DNA from: Christensenella sp. UBA1685
Lineage (GTDB): Bacteria > Bacillota > Clostridia > Christensenellales > CAG-138
Assembly: GCA_002320595.1 (NCBI GenBank)
Contig: DCKB01000041.1
Coordinates: forward strand, 1 to 33,672
DNA: 33,672 nt
Direction of reading: 5' to 3'
This document shows, in pieces, positions 16,315 to 24,322 of the stretch; the first letter of the stretch is position 1, and each line of letters opens with the position of its first letter. Position numbers and translations under genes: made by a program. The notes under the pieces are model-generated. The model had not been told where the DNA came from. It saw only the letters and a list, made by a program, of their open reading frames with translations, and made no database searches.

Positions 16315-16378
16315 GTGAATTTCAATATGGAAATCCAGCAATATTTGCAACTTTATGGACAAACCGCACGCTTTTCCG

Positions 16379-16400
16379 CGCACGCTGCGCGCATCGTGCG
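16379..16400. promoter_or_regulatory. Inverted repeat in the degV-MATE divergent region
   Basis: CGCACG (16379-16384) and CGTGCG (16395-16400) form a 6-bp inverted repeat with a 10-bp centre, upstream of both promoters. It may be an operator; no regulator is assigned. Confidence 0.25.
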
Positions 16401-16435
16401 GAATTAGATGCAAAAAGCCAAAATTTGTCCGATGC

Positions 16436-16464
16436 TTGACAGCATGCGGGAGTTGGCATATGCT
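16436..16464 (+). promoter_or_regulatory. Promoter of the MATE gene
   Basis: A perfect -35 TTGACA (16436-16441), a 17-bp spacer and TATGCT (16459-16464). Transcription would start about 32 bp before the ATG. Confidence 0.75.
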
Positions 16465-16502
16465 TATATTGCTGATGTGTTTGTGTATGGAGCGAATACA
16501 AA

Positions 16503-17885
16503 ATGGCGGAAAAACGATATGAAATGGATATGTGTTCAGGGCCTCTTCTGAGCAAAATCCTGGCCTTTACCCTCCCTCTGATCCTTTCAAGTATGCTGCA
16601 GCTGCTGTTCAACGCTGCGGATGTTATTGTTGTAGGCCGGTACGCCGGGAGTACTGCGCTTGCGGCAGTGGGTTCCACAGGCGCCCTCATCAATCTGATC
16701 GTCAACCTGTTCATGGGGCTTTCCGTTGGCGTAAGCGTAACCGTTGCGCGCCATTATGGCGCACGGGAATACGCGGATGTGACCACCGCAGTGCATACGG
16801 CAATCCTCATGAGTTTAATCGGCGGAATCGCAGCCGGGGCATTCGGCTTTTTTATGGCAAAACCGCTGCTTGCGCTCATGGGTTCCCCTGCGGATGTCAT
16901 CGATCAGGCGGCGCTGTATGTACGTATCTACTTTATCGGCATGCCCGCTTCCATGTTTTATAACTTCGGGAGCGCCGTTTTGCGCGCCGTGGGCGACACA
17001 AAGCGGCCGCTCTATTATCTCAGCGCAGCGGGCGTGCTCAACGTGCTGCTGAACCTGCTTTTCGTCATCCGGTTTTCCATGGGGGTAGCCGGCGTGGCGC
17101 TTGCAACCTCCATTTCGCAATACCTTTCCGCCGCGCTTATCGCCATCTGCCTGATGCGCTCGGAAAGCTGTTACCGGCTGCACTGGGATGAGCTTGCGCT
17201 TCATAAGGACAAAGCCCTCCCCATTATCCGCATCGGCCTGCCAGCAGGGTTGCAGAGCTCCATTTTTGCCATTTCCAACGTGGTGATCCAATCCTCCATC
17301 AACAGCTTTGGCTCCATTGCAATGGCCGGAAGCGCTGCCGCCGCAAACATCGAAGGCTTCGTTTACGTTTCCATGAATTCAGTTGCACAGGCTTCGCTTT
17401 CCTTTGCAAGCCAGAACATCGGTGCACGCCGGTATGAACGGATCAGCAAGATCAGCCGCACCTGCCTGCTGCTTGCGGCCCTCTTCGGGCTGGTGCTCGG
17501 CAACGGCGTTTATTTGCTGCACGATACGTTCCTGCGTTTCTATTCTCCGGATCCCGCCGTAATCGAAGCGGGCGCCTTGCGCCTTTCCGTGATATGCACC
17601 ACTTATTTTCTTTGCGGGCTGATGGATACACTCGCCTGCATCCTGCGCGCGATGGGGAAATCCCTGTTGCCGATGGTGGTAACAATCATCGGCGCCTGCG
17701 GCCTTCGGGTTCTTTGGATTTACACGGTATTTCCGCTGGACCGCACGTTTTTCACGCTGTTCCTGTCCTACCCAATCACCTGGGGCGTGACGGCTGCAGT
17801 GCATGCTGTGTGTTATTTTTTCACAAAGCGCACGATGCTCCGGCGCGCACAGGCGAGCGCGCCTTCGGAAGCAAGCAGCACTTAG
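16503..17885 (+). CDS. MATE family efflux transporter
   Basis: A 460-residue inner-membrane protein with twelve hydrophobic segments in two homologous halves, a Na+- or H+-driven exporter of organic cations or drugs. Family features are LTLPLILSSML-like TM1 (here FTLPLILSSML), LFNAADVIVVGRYAG in the first half, AVGSTGALINL, and RIGLPAGLQSSIFAISNVVIQSSINSFG at the start of the second half. It is closest to the MATE subgroup common in Clostridia (DinF/NorM-like). GGAG lies nine bases before the ATG. It is monocistronic, with its own promoter and a short UUCG hairpin after the stop. Substrate unknown. Confidence 0.92.
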   Translation: MAEKRYEMDMCSGPLLSKILAFTLPLILSSMLQLLFNAADVIVVGRYAGSTALAAVGSTGALINLIVNLFMGLSVGVSVTVARHYGAREYADVTTAVHTAILMSLIGGIAAGAFGFFMAKPLLALMGSPADVIDQAALYVRIYFIGMPASMFYNFGSAVLRAVGDTKRPLYYLSAAGVLNVLLNLLFVIRFSMGVAGVALATSISQYLSAALIAICLMRSESCYRLHWDELALHKDKALPIIRIGLPAGLQSSIFAISNVVIQSSINSFGSIAMAGSAAAANIEGFVYVSMNSVAQASLSFASQNIGARRYERISKISRTCLLLAALFGLVLGNGVYLLHDTFLRFYSPDPAVIEAGALRLSVICTTYFLCGLMDTLACILRAMGKSLLPMVVTIIGACGLRVLWIYTVFPLDRTFFTLFLSYPITWGVTAAVHAVCYFFTKRTMLRRAQASAPSEASST

Positions 17886-17904
17886 CATCTTCGGATGCGC
17901 TTTT
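17885..17904 (+). terminator. Short UUCG hairpin after MATE
   Basis: GCATC-TTCG-GATGC, with a five-bp stem and stable tetraloop, followed by GCTTTT. A weak terminator. Confidence 0.4.
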
Positions 17905-17927
17905 AATGGTTTTTTAGCAGAATTTTG

Positions 17928-17936
17928 TGTTATGAT
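17928..17936 (+). promoter_or_regulatory. Extended -10 promoter of the Smr-trkAH operon
   Basis: TGTTATGAT is an extended -10; the -35 region is poor. Start of transcription near 17943. Confidence 0.45.
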
Positions 17937-17942
17937 AGGATG

Positions 17943-17962
17943 CATACGTAAGCAATCGTATG
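17943..17962 (+). promoter_or_regulatory. Inverted repeat at the start of the Smr-trkAH transcript
   Basis: CATACG and CGTATG flank eight bases. It begins at the predicted transcription start, so it may be an operator or a 5' stem-loop. Confidence 0.3.
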
Positions 17963-17981
17963 GAATTTGAGCGGAGGTTGC

Positions 17982-18230
17982 GTGCAAGCAGGGTTCGTCA
18001 TAGTGGATATTCACGGCAAAACCAAGCCACAGGCCAAGGTTGCCATCGATGCAGCCCTGCGGCGCTGCGGGCCTTCCGTATATCGTTTGCGCGTCATCCA
18101 TGGCTTCAACCGCGGCACAGAGCTACGCGACATGCTGCAACGGGAATACGGCGGAAGCCACGCGCGCGTAAAGCGTATCGTCCCCGGCGGGAATCCGGGC
18201 ATTACCGAGTTGGTGCTCCGGGAGCTTTGA
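17982..18230 (+). CDS. Small Smr domain protein
   Basis: An 82-residue stand-alone Smr domain. The signatures are VDIHGKTKPQA at the N-terminus (LDLHGxxxxEA) and RVIHGFNRGTELRDML (HGxGxGxLR), ending with VKRIVPGGNPGITEL. Smr domains nick or bind nucleic acids; the MutS2 C-terminus and ribosome-rescue nucleases carry them. The start is uncertain: GTG 17982 is preferred because GGAGGT is just upstream (17973-17978), though the spacing is tight; TTG 17967 would place the Shine-Dalgarno inside the gene. It lies 30 bp upstream of trkA and is probably co-transcribed with the potassium uptake genes, which is unusual. Confidence 0.78.
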   Translation: MQAGFVIVDIHGKTKPQAKVAIDAALRRCGPSVYRLRVIHGFNRGTELRDMLQREYGGSHARVKRIVPGGNPGITELVLREL

Positions 18231-18260
18231 TGCAACCCGGCACATGAACAGGGAGTTTTT

Positions 18261-19631
18261 ATGAAAATCGTAATCGTAGGCGACGGAAAAGTGGGCTATA
18301 CGCTCACAAAGCGCCTTTCTCAGGAAGGGCACGACATCGTTGTAATCGATAACAACCGAAGCGTCCTGCTGCAATCCCAGGAAGCGCTCGACGTGGCCGT
18401 TGTGGACGGCAACGGCGCAAGCGTTGAAGTGCAGCGCGAGGCAGGGGTCGGGACAAGCGACCTTCTCATCGCCGCTACCTCGGGCGATGAGACAAACCTG
18501 CTTTGCTGCATGGTAGCCCGCAAGCTTGGCTGCAGGCATACGATCGCGCGCGTGCGCAACCCGGAATACGATCAGCAAACGCGCTTTTTGAAGGACGAGC
18601 TCGGCCTTTCCATGGTGATTAACCCTGAAAAGGCGGCGGCGCTTGAAATCTTTCGCCTGCTTCAGTATCCATCCTTCCTCAAGCGCGATTCCTTCGCCAA
18701 GGGGAGTGTGGAACTGGTCGAGCTCAAAATCAAGGAAAACAATGTGCTTGCCAACACGCGCCTAGATCAATTCCGAACGCTTTCCAATGTAAATGCACTC
18801 GTTTGCGCTGTGGAGCGGGGCGGAATGGTTTCCATTCCAAAGGGAAATTTCTCTTTGCAGGTGGGGGATAAGCTCACCATCGCCACCGATGCGGGGGATC
18901 TTGTCCGCCTCATTAAAAACCTCGGCGTTTATACCCCGAAGGCACAGCACGTGATGATCATCGGCGGCAGCCGCACGGCGAAATATTTGGCGCAGCGCCT
19001 TATCTCGAGCAAAGTAAAACTCACCATTATCGAAAAGAACGAAAAGCGTTGTCAGGAACTTTCCGAAACCCTTCCGGAAGCCACCATCGTGCATGGCAAC
19101 GGTACCGAGCAGGGGCTTCTCATCGAGGAAGGCATCCGCAAAATGGACGCTGTCGTCACGCTCACCGGCATGGACGAGGAAAACCTCATCGTATCCATGT
19201 TTGCGGATTATATCGGCGTGCCAAAATCCGTTACCAAAATCAACCGCACGGAATACAACAATGTTTATGAAAACAAGGGAATTGACAGCATCGTAAGCCC
19301 CAAGCTTCTTACGACAAACGAAATCATCCGCTATGTACGCGCAATGGACGACACCACGGGCGGCTCCGTTGTGACGCTTTACCGCATTGTGGACGGAAAG
19401 GCAGAAGCTCTGGAGTTCTCCGTCAAGAACGATGCGTCGTACAACAACATCCCGCTGCATAAGCTCCGCTTGAAGCCCAACATCCTGATTGCGAGCATCA
19501 TTCGGGCGCGCAAGGTCATCATCCCTTCCGGCAACGATGAGATTCGCAAGGGGGATACCGTGATCATTGTAACAACAACGGACCATGCCATCGCGGAACT
19601 GCGCGATATTTTCATCAGGGACGACGCATGA
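18261..19631 (+). CDS. trkA: Trk potassium uptake regulatory subunit TrkA
   Basis: A 456-residue cytoplasmic gating ring subunit of the Trk K+ system. It has two RCK units: NAD-binding TrkA-N from residue 1 (VGDGKVGYTLTKRL, with GxGxxG read as GDGKVG) and again from about 230 (IIGGSRTAKYLAQRL), each followed by a TrkA-C ligand-binding domain. It forms a complex with TrkH in the membrane and responds to nucleotides; c-di-AMP binding is known in some TrkA-C domains but cannot be read here. A good GGGAG precedes the ATG, and the stop overlaps trkH by four bases (ATGA). Confidence 0.95.
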   Translation: MKIVIVGDGKVGYTLTKRLSQEGHDIVVIDNNRSVLLQSQEALDVAVVDGNGASVEVQREAGVGTSDLLIAATSGDETNLLCCMVARKLGCRHTIARVRNPEYDQQTRFLKDELGLSMVINPEKAAALEIFRLLQYPSFLKRDSFAKGSVELVELKIKENNVLANTRLDQFRTLSNVNALVCAVERGGMVSIPKGNFSLQVGDKLTIATDAGDLVRLIKNLGVYTPKAQHVMIIGGSRTAKYLAQRLISSKVKLTIIEKNEKRCQELSETLPEATIVHGNGTEQGLLIEEGIRKMDAVVTLTGMDEENLIVSMFADYIGVPKSVTKINRTEYNNVYENKGIDSIVSPKLLTTNEIIRYVRAMDDTTGGSVVTLYRIVDGKAEALEFSVKNDASYNNIPLHKLRLKPNILIASIIRARKVIIPSGNDEIRKGDTVIIVTTTDHAIAELRDIFIRDDA

Positions 19632-21127
19632 ACATCAGAGCCATCGGATTCTATATCGGCCATATTCTTCGGATCGAAGGCGTACTGCTCGTTCCGGCGC
19701 TGCTTATCGCCCTGTTTTGCCATGAGCGGGAGTCCCTTCACGCTTTCGGGATCACCATACTCATCCTCGCTGTGCTGAGCATGGCCCTTCTTTCGCTCGG
19801 GCGCCGCGGGCCGTTTTGGAAGCGCCGCCGCGATGCGGAAAATTCACGCTTTGGCGAAGGCATCCATGCGCGCGAAGGGTTCGTAATCACCGCGCTCGGT
19901 TGGATTGCGCTTTCCTTGTTCGGCGCGTTCCCGTTTTACCTGAGCGGTGCAATTCCCAGTTTTGCCGATTGCTGGTTTGAAACCGTGTCCGGTTTCACCA
20001 CGACCGGCGCCACCATCCTTTCTGAGATTGAAGGGCTGCCCAACAGCCTTCTTTACTGGCGTTCCTTTACGCACTGGATCGGCGGCATGGGCGTGCTGGT
20101 TTTCCTTCTTGCAATCATCCCCATGTCCAAGGGAAACGGGGAAACGTTCCATTTGCTGCGCGCAGAAAGCCCCGGGCCTTCCGTTGGCAAGCTTACGCCC
20201 ACCATGCGCCACACGGCGCGCCTGCTTTACGCGATTTATGTAGCGCTCACCGTCATCATGATCGGTTTTCTGCTCGCCGGCGGCATGCCGTTGTTTGACA
20301 GCGTTGTGCACGCGTTTGCAACGGCCGGCACCGGAGGTTTTTCCATCAAGAACGCCAGCATTGCGGCCTATAGCAGCCATTATCTGCAAACCGTGATCGC
20401 AGTGTTCATGGTTCTTTTCGGCGTAAACTTCAATGTGTTCCATTTAATTCTGTGCGGGCGGGCATCGCAGGCGCTGCGCAGCGAAGAATTGCGGACTTAT
20501 CTCGGCATTATTTTCGGCGCAACATTCCTCATCGCACTCAACATCCAGCCGCAGTTCTCATCGTTGGGCGATGCGTTTCACCACAGCTTCTTCCAGGTTT
20601 CTTCCATCATGACGACCACCGGTTTTTCGACGGTGGATTTCAACCTCTGGCCGGAATTTTCCCGCATGATCCTCATCGCGCTCATCATCATCGGCGCATG
20701 CGCAGGTTCAACCGGCGGCGGCATCAAGGTTGCGCGCGTCATCATCCTCTGGAAAGCGCTCAAGGGAGAAATGCAGCGCATGCTGCGCCCGCGCACCGTA
20801 AAGGTCGTATGTATGGACGGCAAGCAGCTCGACAGCCATGTTATCCGCGGCGTGTTCGCCTACATGACTGGGTTTATCGCCGTATGCCTGCTTTCTTTCC
20901 TCTGTATTTCCATTGAAAACTACGATATGGAAACCACCGTTACTTCCGTGTTGACCTGCATCGGCAACGTTGGCCCGGGCCTTAGCGTCGTCGGCCCAAT
21001 GGGGAATTTCAGCCATTTTTCCACCCTGAGCAAGCTGGTGCTCTCTGCCGACATGCTCATCGGCAGGCTCGAGATTTTCCCCTTCATTCTTCTGTTCTCC
21101 CCAACGACTTGGAAAAGCAGAACCTGA
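19628..21127 (+). CDS. trkH: Trk potassium uptake channel subunit TrkH
   Basis: A 499-residue membrane protein of the TrkH/KtrB family. Four pore-loop filter segments are visible: TTGATIL (about residue 124), TAGTGGFS (about 237), TTGFSTVDF (about 333) and NVGPGLSV (about 450). The C-terminus DMLIGRLEIFPFILLFSPTTW is typical. It conducts K+ under control of the TrkA ring encoded just before it, with translational coupling through an ATGA overlap. Length and motifs are normal. A terminator follows at 21145-21177. Confidence 0.95.
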   Translation: MNIRAIGFYIGHILRIEGVLLVPALLIALFCHERESLHAFGITILILAVLSMALLSLGRRGPFWKRRRDAENSRFGEGIHAREGFVITALGWIALSLFGAFPFYLSGAIPSFADCWFETVSGFTTTGATILSEIEGLPNSLLYWRSFTHWIGGMGVLVFLLAIIPMSKGNGETFHLLRAESPGPSVGKLTPTMRHTARLLYAIYVALTVIMIGFLLAGGMPLFDSVVHAFATAGTGGFSIKNASIAAYSSHYLQTVIAVFMVLFGVNFNVFHLILCGRASQALRSEELRTYLGIIFGATFLIALNIQPQFSSLGDAFHHSFFQVSSIMTTTGFSTVDFNLWPEFSRMILIALIIIGACAGSTGGGIKVARVIILWKALKGEMQRMLRPRTVKVVCMDGKQLDSHVIRGVFAYMTGFIAVCLLSFLCISIENYDMETTVTSVLTCIGNVGPGLSVVGPMGNFSHFSTLSKLVLSADMLIGRLEIFPFILLFSPTTWKSRT

Positions 21128-21144
21128 CAGCCCGCCTTTACAGG

Positions 21145-21177
21145 AAACGGCGGAGGAATTTTCCCCCGCCGTTTTTT
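21145..21177 (+). terminator. Terminator of the trk operon
   Basis: AACGGCGG (21146-21153) pairs with CCGCCGTT (21166-21173), with an inner GGA/TCC, followed by TTTT. It overlaps the stop codon of the convergent ABC-F gene. Confidence 0.85.
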
Positions 21178-23110
21178 ATGTTTCTTCCAATTCTTCGAGA
21201 TGCGCCTGAGCTTCCTCCCATTTTCGGTAAAGCCCTTCGAGCGCCTGCCGTTTTTCGTCCGCGGTTCGGGCAAGCTCACTCGCTTTTTTGTAGTCTGAAG
21301 CCACATCCGGCAAAGCCAACTCAGCTTCAAGCGCAGCAAGCTCCTCCTCCGCGGCGGCAACGCGTTCTTCTGCGCGGCGTACTTCTCCCGCTGCGCGGTT
21401 GAGCGCGCTTTGGCGTTCCTTTTTTGCGCGGTAATCGTTTTGCTTCGGCGCGGCCGCTTCCTCTTGAAAAGGCTGCTGCGCATGCGCTTCGTGCAGCATG
21501 GCGCGCCGCGCCCGCTCGGCAAGGAATTCCGCATAGCCGCCGATATATTCTTCCACGCCCTCCCCCGTAAGGTACAGCACGCGGTCAGCCAAGCGGTCCA
21601 CAAGATAGCGGTCGTGCGTTACGATGAGCAGCGTCCCGTCGTATTCCTCCAGCGCGCGTTCAAGCGCTTCGCGCGAGGCAATGTCGAGATGGTTCGTCGG
21701 CTCGTCCAGCAAAAGCAGGTTCGCGCCGGAAAGCATCAGTTTTAAAAGCTGCACGCGCGCGCGTTCGCCGCCGGAAAGCAGACCCAGCTCCTTGTGGACA
21801 TCATCGCCGCGGAACAGGAACGCGGCAAGCGCTGTGCGGATGGCTGTATCGTCCATGCGCGGATACGCCTCGCGCACTTCCTCAAGCGCGCTCAATGCGT
21901 CGTTCAGGCCGGTCATGTGCTGTTCATAGTAGCCGGGCCGCACCTTGGCGCCGAAATAGAAGGCGCCTGCATCCGGCCGCTCCTTGCGCATCAGGACGCG
22001 AAGGAGCGTCGTTTTTCCACAGCCGTTCGGCCCGAGCAGGAACACGCGTTCCCCCCTGCGCACATGCAGGGCCACATCGCGGAACACCGGCGCCTCATAT
22101 GCTTTGGAAAGCCCTTCTGCGATGAGCACATCGTTCCCGCCCACCTCGTCCGCATGAAAGCGGAAGCGAATGCCTTCCGTTTCCCGCTCCGGCGCAACGA
22201 GCGTCGCGCGCAGACGGTCCGCCTGCTTTTGCTTGGAGGCCGCGGTAATGAAGTTGCGTTCCTGCCCCCAGCGGCGCTGCTGCTCTACAATGCTTTCGAT
22301 GCGGCGGATTTCCTTTTGCGTGTTCAGGTATTTGCGGCGGAGCATCTCCTGCTCGTCCGCCATCAGTTCCATATGGCGCGTGTAATTTCCTTCGGAAAGA
22401 AAAAAGCGCGTGTTCTTGATCTCCATGGTGCGGTTTGTCACCGCATCAAGAAAATACCGGTCATGCGAAATGACGATAAACGCGCCCGTGTAGCCCCGTA
22501 GATATTCTTCCAGCCAGGCGATGGCGTCAATGTCAAGATGATTCGTTGGCTCATCCAAAAGAAGCAGGTTCGCTCCGGAGAGCAGCACCCGCGCAAGCTG
22601 CGCCTTGTTGCGTTCTCCTCCGCTCATGTTGGAAAGCGGCTTTTGCAGTTCCGCCTCCGTGAAGCCGAGCCCGAGGAGCGCCGCGCGCGTGCGGCTGCGG
22701 AAAGTCAGCCCTCCGCCGTCCTCATAGCGCTCGCGCAGGGAATGCTGGCGGCGCACAAGCGCATCCAGTTCTTTTTCCGGCGCGTGCTCCAAGGCCGCAT
22801 TTACTTCCTCCATCGCTGTCTCAAGCTCCATGAGCGGGGCAAACACCGCAAGCGTCGCCTCATATACGCTTGTGTCCGTGTTTTCGATGCTCTGCGCCAT
22901 GGAGACTACGCGCGCGCCGCGGTTTTTGTAAATAGTTCCCTCATCAGGTTGTTCCTGCCCCAACAGGATGCGGAACAGCGTCGTTTTTCCACAGCCGTTC
23001 ACGCCGACGAGGCCAACCTTGTCCTTTTCGTTGATTTCAAAGCTGATGTCTTCAAAGAGCAGCCGCTCTACGAATGACTTTTTAATATGGTGGGCAGCCA
23101 ATACAGGCAT
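21176..23110 (-). CDS. ABC-F family ATPase
   Basis: A 644-residue soluble protein with two ABC domains and no membrane part, acting on ribosomes (translation factor or antibiotic resistance). First domain: Walker A GVNGCGKTT (36-44), signature LSGGERNKAQLA (preceded by MSGGE), Walker B LLLLDEPTNHLD. Second: GPNGCGKTT (about 355), LSGGERARVQLLK, LLLLDEPTNHLD. The interdomain arm is present and the C-terminus (from about residue 540) is a charged coiled coil with many Glu/Ala repeats, as in Uup/YdiF types. ATG 23110 is chosen because AAGGAG is placed correctly before it; an upstream ATG at 23134 would add eight poorly conserved residues. Resistance or housekeeping role cannot be decided. Confidence 0.92.
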   Translation of the reverse strand: MPVLAAHHIKKSFVERLLFEDISFEINEKDKVGLVGVNGCGKTTLFRILLGQEQPDEGTIYKNRGARVVSMAQSIENTDTSVYEATLAVFAPLMELETAMEEVNAALEHAPEKELDALVRRQHSLRERYEDGGGLTFRSRTRAALLGLGFTEAELQKPLSNMSGGERNKAQLARVLLSGANLLLLDEPTNHLDIDAIAWLEEYLRGYTGAFIVISHDRYFLDAVTNRTMEIKNTRFFLSEGNYTRHMELMADEQEMLRRKYLNTQKEIRRIESIVEQQRRWGQERNFITAASKQKQADRLRATLVAPERETEGIRFRFHADEVGGNDVLIAEGLSKAYEAPVFRDVALHVRRGERVFLLGPNGCGKTTLLRVLMRKERPDAGAFYFGAKVRPGYYEQHMTGLNDALSALEEVREAYPRMDDTAIRTALAAFLFRGDDVHKELGLLSGGERARVQLLKLMLSGANLLLLDEPTNHLDIASREALERALEEYDGTLLIVTHDRYLVDRLADRVLYLTGEGVEEYIGGYAEFLAERARRAMLHEAHAQQPFQEEAAAPKQNDYRAKKERQSALNRAAGEVRRAEERVAAAEEELAALEAELALPDVASDYKKASELARTADEKRQALEGLYRKWEEAQAHLEELEET

Positions 23111-23159
23111 GGGTTTTCTCCTTTGGTTGTTCATTCATCCGCCTGTGGAGGGGGAATCC

Positions 23160-24176
23160 TCAGTACCGGTTTCTCACCTTCTCCGCGAAGCCGAGGAAAT
23201 CCTTAAGTTCAAGCGCCGTGCCGTCATCGAGCACAGCCCTTCCGGTGAAGCGGCCAAACACCTGGTGCTGATCGCTTTCTATGATGAGCGTATTCGTGCG
23301 CGCCGCGCGGTCGATCACCGGCACAAAGTCCATTTCAAAGCGCCCGTCATCCGAAGAAAATGTCCATGGCTTCAAGAAGCTCTCCTCCGGGATGTTGAAC
23401 TGCACCCTGGAAAGCTTGTGCGCAACGCCGCCGTAAAGGAGCAGGTTCTCACTTGCGGCGCTTGTGTTGCCGAAGCCGTAACCGATGTTGAAGCCAAACG
23501 GTTTGCCGTTCACGATCCCGTTCCCGTTTCCCCAGTACCAAGTGTTGTCGTAAGTCCAAACGCCACGGCCCCAATCGAGCGTACCAAAGCTTGTTTCCGG
23601 CGCAAATTCAAAGCGGCGGCTTCCGAGCGTCATCACGCCGGAGGCGGGCATGCAATTGATCTTTTGATTGTAATAGAATGCACGGGGCGCATCAAAGGGG
23701 GTTGCGATCACCATGGAATCCATCGGCGGCTGAGCAAGTGTAAGTTCAAGTTCCAGCGCGTCTTCTCCAAGGAAGCGCGCAAACCGGCAGGAAAGGCGGC
23801 GTTCGCCGGGCTGCACCCGAAACGCCATCTGCACACGCTTATCTCCATAAAGCGTATCGCCCGCGCTGCTTGTTTCGGGCAGCCCGTATTTCCCCATCGG
23901 GAACGCGGTAAGCACCGTGGTGGTTTGTTCCCACGGTTTTTCAAACTCCATCACCGAAGCGGAAATCAGCCCCATATAGGAATTGTCCGCAATGGTGAGC
24001 GCAACGCCAAAGGAATCGTTCGTGATGATGTAATAATCCCATTCCTTGATGCGCAGCTTTCCCGCCTTCACATCCGCACGGCGGTAGTCAAGAAGCAGGC
24101 TCCGCGCCCAACCTGGCTCGCGCAGGGTGCCGTTTGCATTGAGAAGCGGGCCGTTTTGCGTGATTTCATGCTGCAT
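23160..24176 (-). CDS. DUF2804 family protein
   Basis: A 338-residue protein of the DUF2804 family, function unknown. It begins MQHEITQNGPLL as family members do and contains the typical DWGRGVWTYDNTWYWGNGNG and GFNIGYGFGN stretches around residues 195-245; the fold resembles lipocalin/AttH-like hydroxyneurosporene-type proteins, which is inference. ATG 24176 is preferred over the longer ORF from 24362 because AGGAGG is at the right distance and the 62 extra residues have no family resemblance. It may be co-transcribed with the ABC-F gene (49-bp gap). Confidence 0.87.
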   Translation of the reverse strand: MQHEITQNGPLLNANGTLREPGWARSLLLDYRRADVKAGKLRIKEWDYYIITNDSFGVALTIADNSYMGLISASVMEFEKPWEQTTTVLTAFPMGKYGLPETSSAGDTLYGDKRVQMAFRVQPGERRLSCRFARFLGEDALELELTLAQPPMDSMVIATPFDAPRAFYYNQKINCMPASGVMTLGSRRFEFAPETSFGTLDWGRGVWTYDNTWYWGNGNGIVNGKPFGFNIGYGFGNTSAASENLLLYGGVAHKLSRVQFNIPEESFLKPWTFSSDDGRFEMDFVPVIDRAARTNTLIIESDQHQVFGRFTGRAVLDDGTALELKDFLGFAEKVRNRY

Positions 24177-24208
24177 GGAATGGAACCTCCTGTTTGCTTT
24201 TCCATTAC

Positions 24209-24237
24209 AGTATATCGTTTTGGGGCTCCAAGGGCAA
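24209..24237 (-). promoter_or_regulatory. Promoter of DUF2804
   Basis: TTGCCC (24237-24232), a 17-bp spacer and TATACT (24214-24209) on the minus strand. Confidence 0.6.
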
Positions 24238-24242
24238 TCTTT

Positions 24243-24259
24243 TGCCCGCATTTCGGGCA
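24243..24259. promoter_or_regulatory. Palindrome between divergent promoters
   Basis: TGCCCG-CATTT-CGGGCA, a perfect 6-bp inverted repeat. It lies between the DUF2804 promoter (24209-24237) and the promoter at 24288-24316, so one regulator could serve both. Confidence 0.35.
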
Positions 24260-24287
24260 CCGATTTGTAAACAAAATGCCGTGCTGC

Positions 24288-24316
24288 TCGACAAATTCCG
24301 CAGCGCTTAGTATAAT
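24288..24316 (+). promoter_or_regulatory. Promoter at the start of a leaderless mRNA
   Basis: TCGACA (24288-24293), a 17-bp spacer and TATAAT (24311-24316). The -10 ends six bases before ATG 24323, so the mRNA would begin at or next to the start codon. Confidence 0.65.
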
Positions 24317-24322
24317 TGCGAT

